Shown here: piece after piece, positions 10,612-18,328 of the stretch
Layout: each line of letters begins with the position of its first letter
Numbering within the stretch: the stretch's first letter is position 1
Origin: Bacteroidales bacterium
GTDB taxonomy: Bacteria > Bacteroidota > Bacteroidia > Bacteroidales > JAAYJT01
Length of the DNA: 46,377 nt
Assembly: GCA_012522795.1 (NCBI GenBank)
Contig: JAAYJT010000012.1
Location: forward strand, 1-46,377
Reading direction: 5' to 3'
The notes under the pieces: model-generated
Seen by the model: only the letters and a program-made list of their open reading frames with translations
Told to the model about the DNA's origin: nothing
Database searches by the model: none
Made by a program: the position numbers and the translations under genes

Positions 10612-11223
10612 CTAAATATTATCGCCAGATTTCTTCAGTATTGCACAAAGTAATTCCTTAGCCCTGAAAAGCCGGGCTTTAACAGTACCCAGCGGTATTT
10701 GCATTTCATCGGCAATTTCCTGATAGGAATATTCCTGAAAATACCTGAGTTCAATCAATTTTCGGTAATGAGGCTTAAGGCGCCCAACGATATCGTGTAC
10801 AAGACTGCTTTTCTGCTTCCTAATAAACTCTTCCTCAGGGCTGGGCTGCTCACATTTAAGGTCAGGAAATAAATATATATTGCCGTTGTCATCTTTAAAT
10901 GTTTCGTTAATTGACAAAATATTGTGTTTAGACCTTCTTTTATGATCGATGAAATTATTATTTGCAATTTTAAACAGCCACGTGCTGAAAGCAAAATCCG
11001 GCACGTATTTATGCAGATTCCTGAAGGCTTTCCCGAAAGTTTCAATTGTTAGATCGTTGGCAATATCCTCGTCATTGATCTTTTTAAGCATCATTTTATA
11101 AATCCGGTCCCAATACAGGTTCATAAGTTCAGCATAGGCTTTCCGATCGCCAATCACCACAGCGGCATGAATCAGTTTCTGATCACGCTTTGAAGAAGCA
11201 CTATTTGGTTTTTTCCTTACCAT
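10612..11223 (-). CDS. ECF-type RNA polymerase sigma factor
   Basis: A 203-residue sigma-70 family protein of the extracytoplasmic-function type. Region 2 spans about residues 20-95 (AYAELMNLYWDRIYKMM through FSTWLFKIANNNFIDHKRR), and region 4 about 145-195, with the helix-turn-helix YQEIADEMQIPLGTVKARLFRAKE. Regions 1 and 3 are absent, as expected for ECF factors. Its ATG overlaps the last codons of the upstream glycosyltransferase by seven bases (ATGGTAAGG holds the TAA stop), which points to translational coupling. No anti-sigma gene is adjacent, so its control cannot be read from this window; the promoters it serves are unknown. Confidence 0.92.
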   Translation of the reverse strand: MVRKKPNSASSKRDQKLIHAAVVIGDRKAYAELMNLYWDRIYKMMLKKINDEDIANDLTIETFGKAFRNLHKYVPDFAFSTWLFKIANNNFIDHKRRSKHNILSINETFKDDNGNIYLFPDLKCEQPSPEEEFIRKQKSSLVHDIVGRLKPHYRKLIELRYFQEYSYQEIADEMQIPLGTVKARLFRAKELLCAILKKSGDNI

Positions 11224-12344
11224 TTTTTGCTTTTAAATGCCATACCCCACAATACCAGCAAAGGATTGAAAAATGTAAAAAAGGGATCTGACACCGGCGA
11301 AAATAAGAATAAATAACCCTGGTTCAGTTTTTTACTGCAAAAGCCTAAAAGTATTATTCTGTTTAATAATCTGAAACCATGTATGCTAAGGATAACAGGA
11401 AGGAAAATTTTGAAATAAATGAGAGCTATGAGCGAACAGTAATATAATAAACCACTTAAAGCCTGTAATCCTAACAGGTTTTTTTTCAATGGTTTATAAT
11501 AGCTGCCGGTTGAAAAATGCCTGCGTTTTTGCCATATCCAGGCTTTGAATGTTTTTTTAGGCTCAGAGATCACATGTGCTTCAAGGTTAATGCAAATGCG
11601 CGTATTGGTTTTAGTGGCGGCAGATTTTATAAACAGATCATCGTCGCCCGATTGGATTTTATAATGGCTTATGAAGCCATTATGCCTGAAAAACAGAGAC
11701 CTTGTATACGAAAGATTCCGCCCCACACCCATATATGGCAAACGTGCCAGTGCAAATGAAAAATAGAGTGTAGCTATCTGAAAAGTATCAAAACGTATCA
11801 GCAGATTAAGTAATCCGGGTTGTTTTTCATAAGGGCTGAATCCAAGGATTATTTCACTGTTTTCATTATAAGCTGCTTGCATTTCTCTGATCCATTGGTC
11901 AGAATCCGGATAACAATCAGCATCGGTGAGAAGTAATATCTCGTTTTTAGCAGATTTGATACCAACTGAGAGAGGAAATTTCTTACTTCGGAAAAAAATC
12001 ACACTTTGTTTAATATGAACAGCTTTTAGTCTGTGATATTGTTGTGAAAAAGCGGTAAGAACCTCTTCAGTATCATCATCAGAAGCATCGTTAACCACAA
12101 TCACTTCAAAATCAGGATAGTCCTGTGTCAGAATAGCAGGAAGATTGTTTTTGAGCTTGATACCATCGTTATGTGATGCAATTACTACTGAAACAGGTTG
12201 AAGAGTGTCTGATCCGGGTCTGGATTTATAAAAAGCCAGACGACTGTAGAAAAACCAGTAATAAAAAATCTGGATCAGAAAAGATATCAGAAAGACAATC
12301 AGCAGAATAAGAGTGAGTGTTGAGAGTTCCTGTAGAAATTGCAT
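11217..12344 (-). CDS. Membrane-anchored family 2 glycosyltransferase
   Basis: A 375-residue GT-A fold glycosyltransferase. An N-terminal membrane helix (about 8-33) precedes the catalytic domain (about 50-250), with VSVVIASHND, VIVVNDASDDDT and the metal-binding D141-A-D143 in LLLTDADCYPDS. A Q-x-x-R-R-H-W-like motif near the membrane side appears as QKRRHFSTG. The C-terminal third holds two or three hydrophobic helices. The architecture matches processive or lipid-linked sugar transferases that face the cytoplasm; the sugar and acceptor cannot be read from sequence. It is the first gene of a two-gene operon with the ECF sigma factor, divergent from tgt. Confidence 0.85.
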   Translation of the reverse strand: MQFLQELSTLTLILLIVFLISFLIQIFYYWFFYSRLAFYKSRPGSDTLQPVSVVIASHNDGIKLKNNLPAILTQDYPDFEVIVVNDASDDDTEEVLTAFSQQYHRLKAVHIKQSVIFFRSKKFPLSVGIKSAKNEILLLTDADCYPDSDQWIREMQAAYNENSEIILGFSPYEKQPGLLNLLIRFDTFQIATLYFSFALARLPYMGVGRNLSYTRSLFFRHNGFISHYKIQSGDDDLFIKSAATKTNTRICINLEAHVISEPKKTFKAWIWQKRRHFSTGSYYKPLKKNLLGLQALSGLLYYCSLIALIYFKIFLPVILSIHGFRLLNRIILLGFCSKKLNQGYLFLFSPVSDPFFTFFNPLLVLWGMAFKSKKW

Positions 12345-12363
12345 ATATGGGAATTTATATCTG

Positions 12364-12371
12364 CAAAATTA
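12364..12371 (-). promoter_or_regulatory. Probable -7 box for the glycosyltransferase/sigma operon
   Basis: The minus strand reads TAATTTTG, an exact TAnnTTTG match, 19 bases before the ATG. No clear -33 element. Confidence 0.4.
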
Positions 12372-12479
12372 TCCAAATGATTTGAAAAGAGAGCATAGAA
12401 AGCCAGAAGACGGCACTTTTATTTTTGTCAGGAAACTATTTAGCCCGATGCTTATTAAAGACGGTTAACATAATTACTC

Positions 12480-12487
12480 TATTTTTG
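12480..12487 (+). promoter_or_regulatory. Probable -7 box of tgt (TATTTTTG)
   Basis: An exact TAnnTTTG match 22 bases before the tgt ATG; the -33 region is weak. Confidence 0.4.
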
Positions 12488-12509
12488 GCGTCAATTCTTA
12501 TAATTATTT

Positions 12510-13640
12510 ATGCAATTCAAACTAATTGACAGAGATTCCAAAAGTAGTGCTAGGGCAGGTATCCTGACCACAGACCACGGAATTATTGAAACTCCGATAT
12601 TTATGCCTGTTGGTACTGTTGGCTCTGTAAAAGCGGTTCATTTCAGGGAATTGACTGAAGATATCAAAGCGCAGATAATTCTTGGCAATACTTATCATCT
12701 TTTTCTCAGACCCGGAACAGCAATAATAAAGCAGGCAGGCGGATTGCACCAATTTAACGGATGGAATGGTCCGATATTAACCGATAGTGGCGGATATCAG
12801 GTTTTTTCGCTTACTGACAGGCGTAAGATCAATGAAAATGGTGTTGTTTTTCAGTCCCATATTGATGGTTCGAGGTATGAATTCACCCCTGAAAATGTTA
12901 TTGACACCCAGCGAATGATAGGCGCTGACATTATTATGGCTTTCGATGAGTGTACACCTTTTCCCTGCGAGCAATCATATGCTGCTCAAAGTATGCATCG
13001 TACTCACCGCTGGCTCGAAAGATGTATTTCTCAGTTCAATGCTACTGAGGCTTTGTATGGTTATTCCCAGACTTTGTTCCCGATTGTTCAGGGCAGCATT
13101 TATCATGATCTGCGTAAAAAATCGGCTGAGTTCATTGCTGCTTGTAATGCTGAAGGCAATGCTATAGGCGGATTATCTGTTGGCGAACCGATAGATATTA
13201 TGTACGAAATTACTGCCCTTGTCTGTGCTATCCTGCCTGAAGATAAACCCCGTTATCTTATGGGTGTGGGAACACCGGCTAACATACTTGAAAGCATTGC
13301 CCTTGGTGTTGATATGTTTGATTGTGTGATACCAACCCGCAATGGACGTAATGGCATGATATTCACACATAAAGGGATCATTAACATTAAAAACGAAAAA
13401 TGGAAAACAGATTTTACCCCCCTCGATCCCGATGGCGATTCGTTCACTGATAATGAATATTCAAGGGCTTATCTCCGGCATCTGTTCATTTCGGGCGAGA
13501 TGCTGGGACCAATGATAGCAAGTATCCACAATCTACGGTTTTATTTATGGCTGGTTGAAGAAGCACGCCGTAAGATAATTGAAGGGAATTTCAGTTCCTG
13601 GAAATCAAAAATGGTAAATACACTTTCAAACCGCTTATAG
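12510..13640 (+). CDS. tgt: Queuine/preQ1 tRNA-guanine transglycosylase lacking the Cys zinc ligands
   Basis: Tgt swaps guanine-34 in GUN-anticodon tRNAs for preQ1 in the queuosine pathway. The 376-residue length is normal. Substrate-pocket residues are present: T-D92-S-G-G-Y-Q, AFDEC near 147, GGLSVGEP near 221, and the nucleophile D271 in MFDCVIPTRNGRNG. The zinc site is odd. Where the classical enzyme has C-x-C-x2-C just before YSRAYLRHL, this protein has G309, S311 and D314, and only the fourth ligand, H340 in SIHNL, is kept. From memory many Bacteroidota Tgt proteins look like this, so it may be a lineage trait rather than damage; the rest of the fold is intact. It converges with dusB, nine bases apart. 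Confidence 0.93.
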   Translation: MQFKLIDRDSKSSARAGILTTDHGIIETPIFMPVGTVGSVKAVHFRELTEDIKAQIILGNTYHLFLRPGTAIIKQAGGLHQFNGWNGPILTDSGGYQVFSLTDRRKINENGVVFQSHIDGSRYEFTPENVIDTQRMIGADIIMAFDECTPFPCEQSYAAQSMHRTHRWLERCISQFNATEALYGYSQTLFPIVQGSIYHDLRKKSAEFIAACNAEGNAIGGLSVGEPIDIMYEITALVCAILPEDKPRYLMGVGTPANILESIALGVDMFDCVIPTRNGRNGMIFTHKGIINIKNEKWKTDFTPLDPDGDSFTDNEYSRAYLRHLFISGEMLGPMIASIHNLRFYLWLVEEARRKIIEGNFSSWKSKMVNTLSNRL

Positions 13641-13649
13641 TATGTTGCT

Positions 13650-14627
13650 TTAGATTTGGTTCTCCTGTAATATCTGATCAAATAAAGATAGAATTTCATC
13701 AAGCGAATTGAAGGTCAGCAGTTTTAGTCTGTGGGCTTTAAAGTGTGGCAGCGTTCTGAAATATCCTGAATAATGTCTGCGCATTTCCAATATAGCCCGC
13801 CTTTCGCCTTTTAGTGCCACTGAATTTATCAGATGGGTCCTGCATACCGATATTCTTTCATTTATATCAGGTGCATCACTAGTTTCGCCCGAAGTGAGAA
13901 AAGTTTTTATTTGTTTAAAGATCCAGGGGTTTCCTATTGCTGCTCTGCCTATCATTATCCCGTCAACACCAAAATCATCAAACATCTGTTTTGCCTTTTG
14001 CGGGCTGTCAATATCGCCATTTCCTATTACCGGGATCTTCATTGCCGGATTGTTTTTTACTTTGCCAATCAAAGTCCAGTCCGACACACCTTTGTATAAT
14101 TGTGCCCTGGTACGTCCGTGAATGATTATTGCAGCAATTCCGCAATCCTGGAGCTTTTCGGCAATTTCAACAATGTTTTTTGATTGTTCATCCCATCCCA
14201 GCCTTGTTTTAACGGTTACAGGCAGATTTACAGCATTTGTCACTGCTTTTGTAATGTTTATCATACGCGGGATATCCCGTAATAAATCAGCGCCGCCGCC
14301 TTTAGAAACGACTTTTTTAACCGGACAGCCAAAATTAATATCTATTGAATCCGGATCAGCCTCTGCTGCAAGTATGGCTGCCTGGCGCATTGCTTCAGGA
14401 TCATGACCAAATATTTGTATTGCCACAGGACGCTCAGTTTCATCAAAATCAAGTTTGTTAAAGCTTTTAGCAGCCTTACGGGTCAGGCCTTCGGATGATA
14501 TGAACTCGGTAAAAACCATGTCAGCACCATATCCCTTGCAAAGTTGCCTGAACGATGAGTCGGTTATATCTTCCAGAGGGGCTAACAGTAAAGGTTGAAA
14601 GTCCAGATCAATGCTTCCTATTTTCAT
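13650..14627 (-). CDS. dusB: tRNA-dihydrouridine synthase (DusB family)
   Basis: An FMN-dependent enzyme that reduces uridines in tRNA to dihydrouridine using NADPH. It has 325 residues, the usual length. The N-terminus has the LAPLEDITDSSFRQLC FMN-binding opening. The catalytic cysteine is C101 in INFGCPVKKVVSKGGG. Further FMN and tRNA contacts appear in VKTRLGWD, IIHGRTRAQLYKG, VIGNGDI and GIMIGRAAIGNPWIF. The C-terminal helical domain ends the protein. DusB rather than another Dus type is chosen from the GADLLRD and MRRHYSGYFR stretches. It is monocistronic on the minus strand, with an AT-rich gap upstream. Confidence 0.94.
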   Translation of the reverse strand: MKIGSIDLDFQPLLLAPLEDITDSSFRQLCKGYGADMVFTEFISSEGLTRKAAKSFNKLDFDETERPVAIQIFGHDPEAMRQAAILAAEADPDSIDINFGCPVKKVVSKGGGADLLRDIPRMINITKAVTNAVNLPVTVKTRLGWDEQSKNIVEIAEKLQDCGIAAIIIHGRTRAQLYKGVSDWTLIGKVKNNPAMKIPVIGNGDIDSPQKAKQMFDDFGVDGIMIGRAAIGNPWIFKQIKTFLTSGETSDAPDINERISVCRTHLINSVALKGERRAILEMRRHYSGYFRTLPHFKAHRLKLLTFNSLDEILSLFDQILQENQI

Positions 14628-14831
14628 TAATTCTTTACTTTAGGATCGTTTTTCAAAGATTTTTTTAATCTCAATAATGCTAAATAAAACGGTTTTATTA
14701 AGAAAATAGTTGATTTACTGATAATTATCAAAAAATTCCAATTAAAACAGGATTTTAAGTTAAACCATTATTTATAATAGCATTAGTTGCATAAACGCCA
14801 TTTAATCAATGGGTTATAAGCAGTATTACAA

Positions 14832-14864
14832 TTTGATTTTTATTGCAAAGTTACATTAGGTTTG
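14832..14864 (+). promoter_or_regulatory. Candidate promoter of the HU gene (TTTG-N21-TAGGTTTG)
   Basis: A -33 TTTG at 14832-14835 and an exact -7 TAnnTTTG at 14857-14864, 21 bases apart, a good spacing for the Bacteroidetes primary sigma factor. It would give a leader of about 95 bases. Confidence 0.5.
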
Positions 14865-14907
14865 TAAAATAAAAAATTTCATAGAGTATCAGTAAATCAA
14901 AAAATTA

Positions 14908-14915
14908 TATATTTG
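14908..14915 (+). promoter_or_regulatory. Second -7 box candidate of the HU gene (TATATTTG)
   Basis: An exact TAnnTTTG match 48 bases before the HU ATG, without a clear -33 box. A highly expressed HU gene could well use two promoters. Confidence 0.4.
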
Positions 14916-14963
14916 CAGCCCTCAATAAAAAATTTATTATCAAATCATTAAAACAAAGAAATT

Positions 14964-15248
14964 ATGACAAAGGCAGAAATTGTTGCAGAAATTGCAAATA
15001 AGATCGGGGTAGAAAAAGTTGCTGTTCAGGAAACCGTTGAAGCTTTTATGGAAGCTGTAAAGGGCTCACTTATTAAGGGCGAAAATGTTTATTTACGTGG
15101 TTTCGGAAGTTTTATTGTTAAGAAAAGAGCTGAAAAAACCGGAAGAAATATTTCGAAGAATACAACTATAGTTATTCCCGCCCATAATATTCCTGCATTC
15201 AAGCCGGCTAAATCCTTTGTTAATGAAGTAAAAGCCAATGTTAAATAA
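14964..15248 (+). CDS. HU/IHF-family DNA-bending protein
   Basis: A 94-residue nucleoid protein that binds and bends DNA as a dimer. The helical N-half starts TKAEIVAEIANKIGV. The beta-arm region carries RGFGSFIVKKRAEKTGRN, the family signature for DNA contact, and the C-terminus reads IPAFKPAKSFVNEVK. Length and motifs fit HU; IHF subunits cannot be fully excluded but no partner is present. A 29-residue basic protein follows 29 bases downstream and is probably co-transcribed, ending at a strong hairpin. Confidence 0.95.
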   Translation: MTKAEIVAEIANKIGVEKVAVQETVEAFMEAVKGSLIKGENVYLRGFGSFIVKKRAEKTGRNISKNTTIVIPAHNIPAFKPAKSFVNEVKANVK

Positions 15249-15277
15249 AACTTTTAAAAAGTTAAACAATTTAAATT

Positions 15278-15367
15278 ATGCCCAGCGGAAAGAAAAGAAA
15301 AAGGCACAAAATGTCGACTCACAAGCGTAAGAAACGTTTAAGAAAAAATCGCCATAAGAAGAAATAA
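15278..15367 (+). CDS. 29-residue AURKAIP1/COX24-like (bS22/mS38-type) basic protein
   Basis: The frame starts ATG-CCC-AGC-GGA and encodes 29 residues, of which 19 are Lys or Arg, with the MPSGKKRKRHKM opening and a KNRHKKK ending. It resembles the small AURKAIP1/COX24-domain proteins found throughout Bacteroidota, which are related to mitochondrial mS38 and mycobacterial ribosomal protein bS22. A small-subunit ribosomal role is therefore likely but inferred from family memory. It lies 29 bases after HU, before a strong terminator, with RNase G next. The gene is shorter than most gene-calling cut-offs and easy to miss. Confidence 0.82.
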   Translation: MPSGKKRKRHKMSTHKRKKRLRKNRHKKK

Positions 15368-15376
15368 GAGTAAGGA

Positions 15377-15426
15377 GTGGTGAGTTAAAGCGGTAATTCA
15401 CATTGCTTTAACTCACTACCTTTTTC
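15377..15426 (+). terminator. Terminator of the HU / small basic protein unit
   Basis: A 15-bp stem (GTGGTGAGTTAAAGC at 15377-15391 with GCTTTAACTCACTAC at 15405-15419, one G-T pair), 13-base loop, then C-T5. Confidence 0.88.
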
Positions 15427-15512
15427 TTATTCTTTTCCCTATCCCTAAATTTTACCGACTTTATTGTATAGTTGGCTTTTCAGTTTGCAGGAAAATCGTA
15501 ACACTTTAATAA

Positions 15513-17066
15513 GTGGTGAATAAGGAATTAGTTATTGATTCAGATTCTTCGGAAGTTAGCATTGCATTACTTGAAGACAAGGTATTAGTAGAACTTAACA
15601 AGGAGAAGAGCAACAATAAATATGCTGTTGGCGATGTCTATCTTGGAAGAGTTCGGAAAATAATGCCCGGACTGAATGCTGCATTTGTTGATGTTGGCTA
15701 CGAAAAAGATGCCTTTCTACATTATCTCGATTTGGGTGCTCAAATAAACTCACTTAACAAGTTCGTTAATCTTGCCATTGAGGGAAAAGTTCAGAGTAGT
15801 TCCCTTGCTAGGTTCAGCATGGAACCCGATATTGATAAAGGCGGTAAGATATCATCGGTGCTTAGTCCTAATCAAATTGTACTGGTTCAAATAGCAAAAG
15901 AACCTATTTCAACAAAAGGTCCGCGAATTACTTCTGAGCTTACATTTGCCGGGCGTTATCTTGTTATGGTGCCGTTTTCAAACCGGGTTTCGATATCTCA
16001 AAAAATAAAAAGCCCTGAAGAAAGAAATCGCCTGAAAAGACTGATACAAAGCATCAGGCCAAAAAACTGCGGAATTATTATTAGAACGGTTGCTGAAAAT
16101 AAAATGGTAGCAGACCTGGATGCTGATTTGAAAAATCTGGTGCAGAAATGGGGAAATATTGTAACCAGACTTAAAAAGGCACAGCCAACACAGAAAATCA
16201 TTAGTGAAATTGATCGTACTTCAGCTATTTTACGCGATATCCTTAACGAATCGTTTAATAGTATTTACGTAAATGATGCTGATGTTTATGAGGAAATTAA
16301 AACTTATATTAAAAAGATATCACCTGACAAGGTTGATATTGTAAAGCATTATAAAGGTAAAACGCCGATTTTTGAAAATTTTGGTATTGATAAGCAGATA
16401 AAGAATTCGTTTGGCAAGATTGTAACAATTAAAAGCGGTATTTATCTCATTATTGAGCATACTGAAGCCTTACATGTGATTGACATTAACAGCGGACATC
16501 GTGTAAATGTTGACAGCACTCAGGAAGCCAATGCATTATCAGTAAATATGGAGGCTTCTGCTGAGGTTGCACGGCAGTTGAGATTACGAGATATGGGCGG
16601 GATAATAGTTGTTGATTTTATTGATATGCACCAGGCAGCGCATCGTCGTGGGCTTTATCAGAAACTCAAGGATGAAATGTCGAAAGACCGCGCCAAACAT
16701 TCAATATTACCTCCCAGTAAATTTGGACTTGTTCAGATAACACGTCAGCGTGTCAGACCTGAAATGACAGTTCAGGTACATGAAAAATGTCCTGCATGCG
16801 ATGGTACTGGTAAAGTGAAATCAAGTATCATTCTGGTTGATGAAATTGAAAATAACATTCATTATCTCATTAAGGACCAAAATGAAAAATATCTGAAATT
16901 AGCTTTAAATCCCTATGTTCATGCTTTTATTACAAAAGGTTTTATCAGCCGGCGTATGAAATGGTTTCTGCGTTATGGAAAATGGATAAGGCTCAGTTCA
17001 ATGTCGTCACATCATTTTCTTGAATATCATTTTTTCAACAAAAACGACGATGAAATCGTTTTATAA
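15513..17066 (+). CDS. rng: Ribonuclease G/E family endoribonuclease
   Basis: A single-strand endoribonuclease of RNA decay and rRNA processing. It has 517 residues, the RNase G size, without the long disordered C-terminal scaffold of E. coli RNase E. An S1-type RNA-binding domain covers about 35-130 (AVGDVYLGRVRKIMPGLNAAFVDVGYEKDAFLH is its opening region, partly shown here as DVYLGRVRKIMPG). The DNase I-like catalytic core carries the metal-binding aspartates in HVIDINSG and VVDFIDM. The zinc-link CPACDGTGK near 426 supplies the C-x-x-C used for dimer contact. The start is a GTG doublet (15513 or 15516); both are in frame and the choice changes one residue. It stands after the HU terminator and 60 bases before trpS. 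Confidence 0.94.
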   Translation: MVNKELVIDSDSSEVSIALLEDKVLVELNKEKSNNKYAVGDVYLGRVRKIMPGLNAAFVDVGYEKDAFLHYLDLGAQINSLNKFVNLAIEGKVQSSSLARFSMEPDIDKGGKISSVLSPNQIVLVQIAKEPISTKGPRITSELTFAGRYLVMVPFSNRVSISQKIKSPEERNRLKRLIQSIRPKNCGIIIRTVAENKMVADLDADLKNLVQKWGNIVTRLKKAQPTQKIISEIDRTSAILRDILNESFNSIYVNDADVYEEIKTYIKKISPDKVDIVKHYKGKTPIFENFGIDKQIKNSFGKIVTIKSGIYLIIEHTEALHVIDINSGHRVNVDSTQEANALSVNMEASAEVARQLRLRDMGGIIVVDFIDMHQAAHRRGLYQKLKDEMSKDRAKHSILPPSKFGLVQITRQRVRPEMTVQVHEKCPACDGTGKVKSSIILVDEIENNIHYLIKDQNEKYLKLALNPYVHAFITKGFISRRMKWFLRYGKWIRLSSMSSHHFLEYHFFNKNDDEIVL

Positions 17067-17126
17067 AGTGTATCTGATGTACGCTTTCGTATTCTTTTGT
17101 AACTTATTAAAAATCAATTATAATAA

Positions 17127-18122
17127 ATGGATATTGTTGTAAGCGGGATTCGCCCTACCGGAAATTTGCATTTGGGTAATTATTTTGGAGCAGTAAAAAA
17201 TTTCATTAAAATGCAAAACGAGCATAAATGCTATTTCTTTATTGCTGATTATCATTCTTTGACCACACATCCTACCCCTGCCGACCTTCATGGCAATGTG
17301 AAAAATGTTCTGGTAAATTTCCTTGCTGCAGGTTTGGATCCCGAAAAAGCTACTCTCTACATTCAAAGTGATATTCCTGAAGTTACCGAGCTTTATTTAC
17401 TACTGAATATGAATGCATATCTTGGCGAATTGGAGCGGGTAGCTTCATTCAAAGAGAAAGTCAGAACTCAGCCTGATAATATAAATGCCGGTTTGCTGAC
17501 TTATCCTACCCTTATGGCTGCCGATGTTCTCATTCATAAAGCTGCCAAAGTGCCGGTTGGTAAGGATCAGGAGCAACATCTTGAAATGATGCGCAATTTT
17601 GCGAACAGGTTCAACCGCATGTATAAAGTGGAATATTTCCCTGCTCCGGTAGCTTTCAATTTTGGCGAAGAGCTTATTAAAATTCCCGGACTCGATGGAA
17701 GTACAAAAATGAGCAAGTCAGAAGGTGATTATAATGCTATTTATCTTTCTGATGAACCTGAAGTCATTCGTAAAAAGATAATGCGAGCTGTTACCGATGC
17801 AGGGCCAACAGTTGAAAATCAACCCAAACCCCAACCTGTTGAAAATTTGTTCCAGTTGATGAAAGTGCTTTCAACTACTGATACCTATGAACATTTCAAC
17901 AATCTTTATAATACCTGTCAGATCCGTTATGGTGATTTGAAAAAGCAGCTTGCCGAAGATGTTATAGTGTTTACACATCCGTTTCGTGAAAAAATAAAAG
18001 AATTATTTGTAAACGACAATTATCTGCATAAAGTAGCCAGCCTTGGCGCTGAAAAAGCCCGCGAAAGTACTTCACGTACTATCAGAGAAGTGAGGGAAAT
18101 AATCGGATTCAAAGTGTTCTGA
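17127..18122 (+). CDS. trpS: Tryptophan--tRNA ligase
   Basis: A class I aminoacyl-tRNA synthetase charging tRNA-Trp. At 331 residues it has the normal bacterial length. The HIGH motif is H15-L-G-N18 within SGIRPTGNLHLGNYFGAV, and the KMSKS loop is K194-M-S-K-S198 in STKMSKSEGDYN. MMADVLIHKA-like (LMAADVLIHKAAKVPVGKDQ) and HLEMMRNFANRFN stretches line the tryptophan and ATP sites. It follows rng by 60 bases on the same strand without a visible terminator between, so read-through from rng is possible. The next gene is 206 bases downstream. Confidence 0.97.
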   Translation: MDIVVSGIRPTGNLHLGNYFGAVKNFIKMQNEHKCYFFIADYHSLTTHPTPADLHGNVKNVLVNFLAAGLDPEKATLYIQSDIPEVTELYLLLNMNAYLGELERVASFKEKVRTQPDNINAGLLTYPTLMAADVLIHKAAKVPVGKDQEQHLEMMRNFANRFNRMYKVEYFPAPVAFNFGEELIKIPGLDGSTKMSKSEGDYNAIYLSDEPEVIRKKIMRAVTDAGPTVENQPKPQPVENLFQLMKVLSTTDTYEHFNNLYNTCQIRYGDLKKQLAEDVIVFTHPFREKIKELFVNDNYLHKVASLGAEKARESTSRTIREVREIIGFKVF

Positions 18123-18328
18123 TTATAATTCAAATGCCATCAAAAAAAAAATATCTGAAAAGCGCAAAACACATATCAGATTATTTTTAAACCGGAGTTT
18201 TACAAGTTGTTTTTGTGTAATTCCGATTCGATCCGGAAGTTCAGATGATAATCTTTGAACTTTTGTATGATCAAACCTTTTTTAATCCTCATTGTTTAAG
18301 TTCAGAGTTCTAATCATTTTAAGCTTAC

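Larger units (their letters stand above)
14628..14963. other. AT-rich intergenic region between dusB and HU
   Basis: 336 bases with no supportable gene. It separates the divergent dusB and HU genes and holds the two promoter candidates listed for HU. No strong hairpin or repeat was seen. Confidence 0.6.

Noticed and set aside
18123-18328. Search for a promoter, terminator or small gene between trpS and the carboxylase operon
   Set aside because: No hairpin with a T run and no exact TAnnTTTG with correct -33 spacing was found; TAATCTTTG is one base too long.
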